In this document: in pieces, positions 33,591 through 36,678 of the stretch
Numbering within the stretch: the stretch's first letter is position 1
Layout: each line of letters starts with the position of its first letter
From: Mesorhizobium sp. J18
Lineage (GTDB): Bacteria > Pseudomonadota > Alphaproteobacteria > Rhizobiales > Rhizobiaceae
Direction: 5' to 3'
Assembly (NCBI RefSeq): GCF_007829525.1
Contig: NZ_VLJP01000023.1
Coordinates: forward strand, 155,291 to 191,968
Length of the DNA stretch: 36,678 bases
Position numbers and translations under genes: made by a program
Notes under the pieces: generated by a model
Seen by the model: only the letters and a program-made list of their open reading frames with translations
The model's database searches: none
What the model was told of the DNA's origin: nothing

Positions 33591-34300
33591 GGACTGGTCC
33601 AGGGTTCGATCTCTATGAGGCACTCGGGCGTGATGGCGCGGCTACTGATTTGGCATCGTATAGCATAAGCTTCAACCCCGAGGGCCCTGGCGCGCTCGAA
33701 GGCAACAGCATAGGCGGGATCGAGGTCGCCGCAAAGTCCGAAGCGGTCGCAATCGCCGCGCTGGATGATGAACAGCATGACGGCGCGGAAACCAGCCTGC
33801 CGCATGCGTCCGAGCTCGTCGAGGTGGCGTGCGCCGCGAACGGTCACGGAATCCGGGAACTCCGCCAGACCCGTGGAGCGTATGAAATGGACATTCTTCA
33901 CCTCGATATAAGCGGGCGGGCGTTCCGGATGCTCCAGCAGGAGGTCGATGCGTGAGCGTTCCCCATAGCGTTGCTCGCGCCGAAGCAGAGGATATTCGGC
34001 GAGATCAGCCACCAGCCCTTTCAGAATCGCTTCCTCGGCGAGCCGGTTGGGCAGGCCGGTATTGATACCCACCAGCGTGCCGTCTGCCTCAACGATTTCC
34101 AGCGTGTGGCGGTATTTCCGCTTCGGGTTGGCCGACAGTGACAGAAAAACGCGTGAGCCTGGGGCGGTCAGACCGAGCATGGAGCCGGTATTCGGGACCG
34201 CGACCGTCTCCTCACTACCATCAGGAAGGATCACATCGGCCAGGAAGCGCTTGTAGCGGCGCACGAGCCGGGCTTCGATTAAAGGGGAGGCAAAATCCAT
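33587..34300 (-). CDS. sfsA: Sugar fermentation stimulation protein homolog SfsA
   Basis: A 237-residue protein of the SfsA family. Recognisable blocks are [11 protein letters not shown] near the N-terminus, [54 protein letters not shown] and [16 protein letters not shown]. The E-x-K arrangement is nuclease-like, and the N-terminal part resembles an OB fold; DNA binding has been reported in E. coli, but the role is poorly defined. The ATG at 34300 is 13 bp after the transporter stop, and the stop overlaps the map start (ATGA), so the genes form one operon. Confidence 0.95.
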   Translation of the reverse strand: MDFASPLIEARLVRRYKRFLADVILPDGSEETVAVPNTGSMLGLTAPGSRVFLSLSANPKRKYRHTLEIVEADGTLVGINTGLPNRLAEEAILKGLVADLAEYPLLRREQRYGERSRIDLLLEHPERPPAYIEVKNVHFIRSTGLAEFPDSVTVRGARHLDELGRMRQAGFRAVMLFIIQRGDCDRFGLCGDLDPAYAVAFERARALGVEAYAIRCQISSRAITPECLIEIEPWTSP

Positions 34301-34313
34301 TGCAGCACGATCT

Positions 34314-35276
34314 TTATCGACGAAGACTGACGGGAGTGCCCGGCCTGTAGAAGCGATGAAGAAGAACCGGCGTCAGATACATAGGGATCTGATAGCAGCC
34401 GATGAACAGAAGCAGCGGGTCGGTCACGGTCACCGGCAATGCTGCCAGGAAAAGTGCCATGTTGCGGTTTCCCGCCACGACGGCGAAAGGCACCGCGACG
34501 TGATCTTCCCCAACGCGGCGCAGCAGGCTAGCAGTTGCGATTTGAAGGGCGAAGTTGGTGGCGAAAACGACCGCCAGATTGAGCGCAAGCTCGCCTGGCG
34601 CTTCGAATAGAGTCGGTCCGACAGCAGACATCAGCCCGATTACGACCACCCCCATCAAAATCGCCGACAGGCCGTCGATGGATTGGACGGCGGATGGTTG
34701 CAAGTCGCGCAGAAAAAGAACGCGGATTGCAAAGGCCAAAGCGACGGAGAGTGCGATGACGCCCAGCAGGCGCGCCGCGGCGGCAAGAACATCAGAGCCG
34801 CTTCCGAGCGCAGGCACCAGCCAAAATACCGGCAGGACGGTCAGCGGAAGCAAGGCGGTTCCCAGAGTCAACAATCTGAGTGCGGGAGCGGGGTCATGAC
34901 CCGCCATGATCGCCAGATTGGGGCTCCCCGAAATCGGAGCGGCAGCAGCCATGAGCACAAGAGCGGTGGGCAATATGCCGGTCCATCCGAAGCCTAGGAA
35001 AGCCAGAGCCAGCAGCACAGGCAGCAGCAATTGGAATATCAGCACGCCTGCCACCGTATGGCTTATGTCGCGCGCCACGCCGACCATCTGTTGTGGTCCT
35101 ATGCGCAAGGCGGAGAGGAACAGCAGGGCGGCAATCATCTCCTGGATCCAGGGCTTTGCCGCGACAGCCAGATCGGGACTGAAAATACCGAGAACGAGGC
35201 CGAGTATCAGAAGAATCCGACCATATGCCGCTGCCGCGCCCAGCAATCCGGTCAGCATTTCCCCCAAATGAACCAT
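34314..35276 (-). CDS. BASS-like (bile acid:sodium symporter fold) membrane transporter
   Basis: A 320-residue protein with about 9-10 hydrophobic helices. The segment [20 protein letters not shown] at about 110-130 and [16 protein letters not shown] near 270-285 recall the two crossover regions of the bile acid/sodium symporter fold. The charge pattern and length (about 300-320) suit the BASS superfamily, but I did not see the classic sodium-site motifs, so the assignment is to the fold rather than the substrate. The first ATG (35276) is used; a second in-frame ATG at 35258 has GGGGGA immediately upstream. It begins the run leading into sfsA-map-radC. Substrates of such proteins include organic anions; here unknown. 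Confidence 0.65.
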   Translation of the reverse strand: MVHLGEMLTGLLGAAAAYGRILLILGLVLGIFSPDLAVAAKPWIQEMIAALLFLSALRIGPQQMVGVARDISHTVAGVLIFQLLLPVLLALAFLGFGWTGILPTALVLMAAAAPISGSPNLAIMAGHDPAPALRLLTLGTALLPLTVLPVFWLVPALGSGSDVLAAAARLLGVIALSVALAFAIRVLFLRDLQPSAVQSIDGLSAILMGVVVIGLMSAVGPTLFEAPGELALNLAVVFATNFALQIATASLLRRVGEDHVAVPFAVVAGNRNMALFLAALPVTVTDPLLLFIGCYQIPMYLTPVLLHRFYRPGTPVSLRR

Positions 35277-35325
35277 TCTTCTTGAAAGACCTTCGGATGT
35301 GTCGATGACGACGAGATATCCTGCC

Positions 35326-35383
35326 GTAGCCCTTCGCTACCGTCGCTTCAAGCTTTGCCTGCTCTTGAAGCAGCGACGGTTTT
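35326..35383 (+). terminator. Terminator-like hairpin pair upstream of kdsA
   Basis: GTAGC-CCTTC-GCTAC (35326-35340) forms one small hairpin. Overlapping it by two bases, ACCGTCGCTTCAAG (35339-35352) pairs with CTTGAAGC-A-GCGACGGT (35364-35380, one bulged A), followed by TTTT. A plus-strand intrinsic terminator here, 67 bp before kdsA, has no plus-strand gene upstream to stop. It may end a short RNA or act as an attenuator for kdsA. Confidence 0.55.
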
Positions 35384-35450
35384 GGGGCACATGCCGCGGA
35401 TGAAAGCTTGGCGCGCCAACCCGCAGGATCGTGCCCCCCAGGAGAAGTGA

Positions 35451-36287
35451 TTGTCGATGAAGCCAAATTCTCATGTCACGGTCGGTTCGGTCACATTCGA
35501 CAACAGTGCACCGCTCTCCCTGATCGCAGGTCCGTGCCAGCTTGAATCGCGTGATCATGCCTTCGATATGGCAGGCGCCTTGAAGGAGCTTACGGCTTCG
35601 CTGGGCATCGGCTTCGTCTACAAGTCCAGCTTCGACAAGGCGAACAGGACTTCCCTCTCCGGCAAACGAGGCGCCGGATTGGATGCGGCGCTGCCGATCT
35701 TCGCCGATCTCAGGCGGGAACTCGATATACCGGTGCTGACGGATGTCCATACGGAGGAGCAGTGCCGTATGGTCGCTGATGTGGTCGATGTGTTGCAGAT
35801 TCCGGCTTTTCTCTCCCGCCAGACCGATCTTTTGATTGCCGCAGCGAAGACGGGCCGCGCCGTGAACGTCAAGAAGGGGCAGTTCCTGGCGCCCTGGGAC
35901 ATGCGCAATGTGCTTGCCAAGGTCGTCGACTCCGGCAATCCCAACGTGCTTTTGACAGAGCGCGGCGCCTCATTCGGTTACAATACGCTGGTGTCGGACA
36001 TGCGTTCATTGCCCATTATGGCCGAGACGGGCGCTCCCGTGATCTTCGACGCGACTCATTCGGTGCAGCAACCGGGCGGGCAGGGGAGTTCGACCGGTGG
36101 TGATCGGCGTTTCGTCGAAACGCTTTCGCGTGCTGCCGTCGCGGTCGGCGTCGCCGGTGTTTTCATAGAGACGCATCAGGACCCGGACAATGCGCCGTCG
36201 GACGGCCCGAACATGGTACCCCTCAAGGACATGCGCGCTCTGCTCGAATGCCTTATAGCCCTTGATAAGGTCGCCAAGAAAAGCTGA
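35451..36287 (+). CDS. kdsA: 3-deoxy-8-phosphooctulonate synthase (KDO-8-P synthase)
   Basis: A 278-residue enzyme that condenses phosphoenolpyruvate with arabinose 5-phosphate to make Kdo-8-phosphate for lipopolysaccharide. Motifs: [61 protein letters not shown] and [20 protein letters not shown], with the PEP- and A5P-binding residues. Two starts fit: TTG 35451, with AGGAG six bases upstream, and ATG 35457, twelve bases from the same site. I used 35451; the difference is two residues. The first enolase codons begin 76 bp downstream. Eno supplies PEP, so the adjacency makes metabolic sense. Confidence 0.96.
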   Translation: MSMKPNSHVTVGSVTFDNSAPLSLIAGPCQLESRDHAFDMAGALKELTASLGIGFVYKSSFDKANRTSLSGKRGAGLDAALPIFADLRRELDIPVLTDVHTEEQCRMVADVVDVLQIPAFLSRQTDLLIAAAKTGRAVNVKKGQFLAPWDMRNVLAKVVDSGNPNVLLTERGASFGYNTLVSDMRSLPIMAETGAPVIFDATHSVQQPGGQGSSTGGDRRFVETLSRAAVAVGVAGVFIETHQDPDNAPSDGPNMVPLKDMRALLECLIALDKVAKKS

Positions 36288-36351
36288 TCGCCGTCGTCAT
36301 TGTCTTTTCTCGCGCTTTCGTTAAGACGGGCGCGGTTTCCACAACGAATGA

Positions 36352-36678
<327 letters not shown>

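Overview
The window is a chromosomal segment of about 36.7 kb from an alphaproteobacterium of the order Hyphomicrobiales (Rhizobiales), most likely near Phyllobacteriaceae (Mesorhizobium, Nitratireductor or Chelativorans type). This rests on the high-GC coding style, a fused SecDF, the rhizobial gene order erpA | dgt-argS-SPOR-nagZ-scpA-scpB-tatABC-serS-surE-pcm, and a DUF1127 small protein. The genus is inference; no database search was run. Coding density is high and I see no insertion sequences, prophage, CRISPR array or rRNA. Most of the window is core housekeeping DNA. I found no clear undescribed multi-gene system, but several loci deserve a second look.

Layout. 1-391 (-): start-proximal part of exonuclease III. 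774-2258 (+): NCS2 purine/uracil permease behind a 382-base leader/promoter region. 2317-3057 (-): secreted SH3 protein with an Arg/Glu-rich tail built on a 129-bp DNA duplication. 3232-3582 (-): erpA, divergent from the long plus-strand run dgt, argS, SPOR protein, nagZ, scpA, scpB, an ABC ATPase without a visible permease, tatA, tatB, tatC, serS, surE, pcm and an NlpD/DipM-like LysM-LytM lipoprotein (3667-19905). 20030-20908 (-): DUF815-type ATPase. 21088-27021 (+): yajC, fused secDF, an Mth938/NDUFAF3-like protein, a squalene/phytoene-synthase-like protein that has lost its Asp motifs (NDUFAF6-like) and a DUF4153 membrane protein. 27061-29939 (-): solitary pqqB-like gene, trmFO and a 46-residue DUF1127 gene. 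30271-30355 (+): tRNA-Leu(UAG), then trigger factor. 31961-35276 (-): a run read as BASS-type transporter, sfsA, map, radC. 35451-36678 (+): kdsA and the first part of enolase.

Themes. Envelope export and growth dominate: Tat export (tatABC), Sec export (yajC-secDF), peptidoglycan recycling and division (nagZ, SPOR, NlpD-like) and LPS Kdo synthesis (kdsA). Chromosome segregation (scpAB), tRNA charging and modification (argS, serS, trmFO, tRNA-Leu), protein maturation and repair (tig, map, pcm) and Fe-S delivery (erpA) fill the rest. The most suggestive cluster is secDF plus the two complex-I-assembly-like genes, which could link membrane insertion with respiratory complex I biogenesis.
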